Positions 61,970-64,000 of a stretch of DNA of 64,000 nt are shown here, in pieces. A model generated the notes under the pieces. That model ran no database searches, was not told the origin of the DNA, and saw nothing but the letters and a program-made list of their open reading frames with translations. The stretch is from contig NC_133935.1 of NCBI RefSeq assembly GCF_031877795.1, positions 87,612,748 through 87,676,747 of the forward strand, read 5' to 3'. The position numbers and the translations under genes were made by a program. The first letter of the stretch is position 1; every line of letters starts with the position of its first letter. This stretch comes from Strix aluco (Eukaryota > Chordata > Aves > Strigiformes > Strigidae).

Positions 61970-63586
61970 TGAACATGGTGCCGGGGATCCTCCTCGCTGA
62001 GGCAGCCTGGGGAGGGGTGGCAGGAGGGCTGTGTCCGACCTCCTGGCTGAAGCAAGGTCAAGCTCTGGAGGCAGACCAAGGTCCCTCCACGTCGGGTTTT
62101 GGAGTCCTCCGAGGATGGAGGCTCCACAACCCCTCAGCGATGTGTCCATCGATGTTTTTCACTCCTGGTGGAAAAGTGTTTTCCTACACCCAGCCTGGCT
62201 CACTCTTTTTTCAGCTGAAGCCACAGCAAAGAGCTTGGCTCTGTTTTCTCAACCTCCTCGTAGGGACGGCAGGTCCCCTGTTAGGTCCCTCCAGCCCATC
62301 TCCCTCAGCATCCCACCGTGGGACACTCCCGTCCCTCTTGGTGGGGACTTGCTCTGGGTCTCTTCAGTGCCAGGGGTCCAAAATCTGGCTCCAGCCATCA
62401 CCAAGCCCCCAAATTGGGCACAGGTGGCCTCAAGACGCAAACAGTTGGACAAAGTTTCAAAGCCATGGGTCTACAACCCCGGCTGAGGCTCCTCGGGCTC
62501 TGCAGCTCCTGCCCACCGCGCAGAGGTGGCAACAAGTTGGCCAGGTCCACGAGCCAGCCGCGCGCCCTCGCCCGTCAGCGGGGTTTTCCCAGGGGTGTTT
62601 TTATCCCTTTTGGAAGGGTGAGTCAGTTTGGGAAGCAGGTGCCACCAAACAGGGCCATGAGCGAAGGGGATGAGCTGCCCCGCACCCCAAAACACCTACA
62701 CTTAACCCAAAACTAAACCCACCTTCACCTTCCCTCCCTGGCCAACAGCCCTGCAGCCTTTGAGTCTGAACTAATATTTTACCGGCTGCATCAGGTGTGT
62801 TTGCTCTGAGGTGGAGCTGACAGAGCAGTGGGTAATTCCCCAGCTGCCAGGGGGAGCACAGGACACGGAGATAAACCTGGTTTAGACTCAATAATGACTG
62901 CAAAACAGCAGGGATTGCTAATCTCTGATTAATCTCTGTGTGCACACCCCGAGCTGTTTGTGCTTAATCCCCAAGAAATTAGCAGGTGGAACAAGAGAAG
63001 GAGGGAGGCAGGTTCTTGAGGGATGGGGATAGGCTGTGCTGGGTGAGAGCAGGCATCCTCCCACCACCATCCTCCCTCTAACCGTGCCTGCCGAGCACAG
63101 CTGGGAGGGAAAAAAAGGGCAGGACAAATATATTAGACAAGGAGACCCCACCTCCCACCAGTGGCCGGTGACCTGGCAGCATCCCGAGGCTTGTTAAAGG
63201 AAATTACATTAATCAGTCTCACAGCCTGGATTATGCTGCTTAACATCAGGCCTTCCACCACAGCGTGTTCTGCCCCCAGAAGCTCTGGCAGAGCCCCCAG
63301 GTTGACAAGAGCAGCAACATGGAGCTGTTACTCACAAAAAAAAAAGAAATTCTTGCCTGGACAGAAATTCCTCCCTTCCTCTAGACAGCCAACGGGCACT
63401 ACCGGAGTGTAAGGTGGGCTCCTCCTCATCCCTGTTCCTACCGTGGTTCGTTGAGACGGACCACAACCGTGTCTTAAAATAATCTGCAGGGTCTACCACG
63501 CACACCGAGATGCAGCGAACAAGACGAGCATTAAATGTTTTTTATGTGCAGACATGTATCGCCGCGGGAGGAAAGCACAGAGGGGT
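61970..63586. other. intergenic between CPA5-like and CPA2 genes, nothing recognised
   Basis: No carboxypeptidase exon motif (HSREW, NRNWD, FELRDTG) is visible on either strand. This is where mammals carry CPA4. The 254-aa plus-strand open frame at 61909-62673 starts inside the LTR and shows no domain. Confidence 0.6.
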
Positions 63587-63592
63587 TTTATT
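63587..63592 (-). promoter_or_regulatory. CPA2 poly(A) signal
   Basis: AATAAA on the minus strand, 92 bp after the CPA2 stop codon. Confidence 0.6.
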
Positions 63593-63684
63593 CAGCCGGG
63601 TGCCATATCGTTACAGCCGTCGCAAGCACGCCAAGGGAAGAGGATTTATGGGCTTGCAGCTCCAGCTGATTCCCACCCCAGCTT

Positions 63685-63872
63685 TTAGTACGAATTGTCT
63701 CGCACGTGCTCCATGATTGTTTTCAGACCCAGCCAGGTCTCCTCTGCGGTTGGGATGATTTGGCTGGCTGGCAGGAGGAAACCGTAGCGACCCGTGTCTC
63801 GCAGTTCAAAGGCAAAAGAATATTTGATGCCGTAATCGTAGCTCCAGTCAATGCTGCCTCCACTGGCTTGGT
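63685..63872 (-). CDS. CPA2: carboxypeptidase A2, last exon (gene continues past the window)
   Basis: Terminal exon of a third M14A carboxypeptidase. The acceptor TCTTGCAG precedes 63872, the exon is 188 bp as in CPA1 and the CPA5-like gene, and it ends with TAA at 63687-63685. It encodes the segment from the residues [14 protein letters not shown] to HVRDNSY. Ser254 (GSIDW) and Ala268 (SFAFELRD, with catalytic Glu270) are the specificity-pocket residues that mark CPA2, which prefers bulky aromatic residues such as Trp. The remaining exons lie beyond 64000; 63873-64000 is intron. Confidence 0.9.
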
Positions 63873-64000
63873 CTGCAAGAGAACAGGCAAAGAGCCGGGG
63901 GGTGAATGGAGGCTTGATTTGGGTCCTGCTGTCCTACTTTTTATAGCCACGAGGGACAAGTATTAGGTTTTTATGTGAACACTCAGCCCCGATGGTTGTT

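Noticed and set aside
61909-62673. 254-aa plus-strand open frame
   Set aside because: It starts inside an LTR and continues into intergenic DNA; no recognisable domain or codon signature.
1-64000. tRNA, rRNA, snoRNA, CRISPR, operon or other prokaryotic features
   Set aside because: None were recognised; the split genes, CR1 repeats and poly(A) signals show a vertebrate nuclear genome.

Overview
The window is from a vertebrate nuclear genome, most likely a bird. Genes are multi-exon with GT-AG introns, the interspersed repeats are mostly 5'-truncated CR1 LINEs plus two LTRs of avian endogenous-retrovirus type, introns are compact, and housekeeping promoters sit in CpG islands. The bird call is an inference: a crocodilian or turtle is not strictly excluded, and I cannot name a species.

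Gene order is COPG2(+) – MEST(−) – CEP41(+) – CPA1(−) – CPA5-like(−) – CPA2(−, last exon only). This is the mammalian 7q32-type block (CPA2–CPA4–CPA5–CPA1–CEP41–MEST–COPG2) read in the opposite direction, with no CPA4 where mammals carry it. I rebuilt the exon structures by hand. The coding exons join in phase and give 871 aa for COPG2, 326 aa for MEST, 369 aa for CEP41, 420 aa for CPA1 and 419 aa for the CPA5-like gene, each close to or equal to the human length as I remember it (human CPA5 has a longer N-terminus).

Layout: 1-3600 is intergenic, with an old LTR and three CR1 pieces. 3600-25794 is COPG2 (24 coding exons). 25732-35620 is MEST (11 coding exons plus an inferred untranslated first exon), convergent with COPG2, their poly(A) signals 7 bp apart. 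35290-36260 is a CpG island shared by the divergent MEST and CEP41 promoters. 35860-47993 is CEP41 (11 coding exons, including an apparent U12-type intron). 48010-51199 is intergenic with nothing recognised. 51200-60945 holds two tandem digestive-type carboxypeptidase genes. 60950-63580 is intergenic with a second LTR. 63587-64000 holds the 3' end of CPA2.

The genes fall into unrelated groups: COPG2 (COPI vesicle coat), MEST (ER alpha/beta hydrolase, imprinted in mammals), CEP41 (ciliary tubulin glutamylation) and secreted pancreatic metallocarboxypeptidases. No new protein system is visible. The most notable signals are the U12-type intron, the bidirectional ciliary-type promoter, a GC-rich higher-order minisatellite in MEST intron 1, an unusual propeptide junction in CPA1, a set of near-identical CR1 copies and the absent CPA4.
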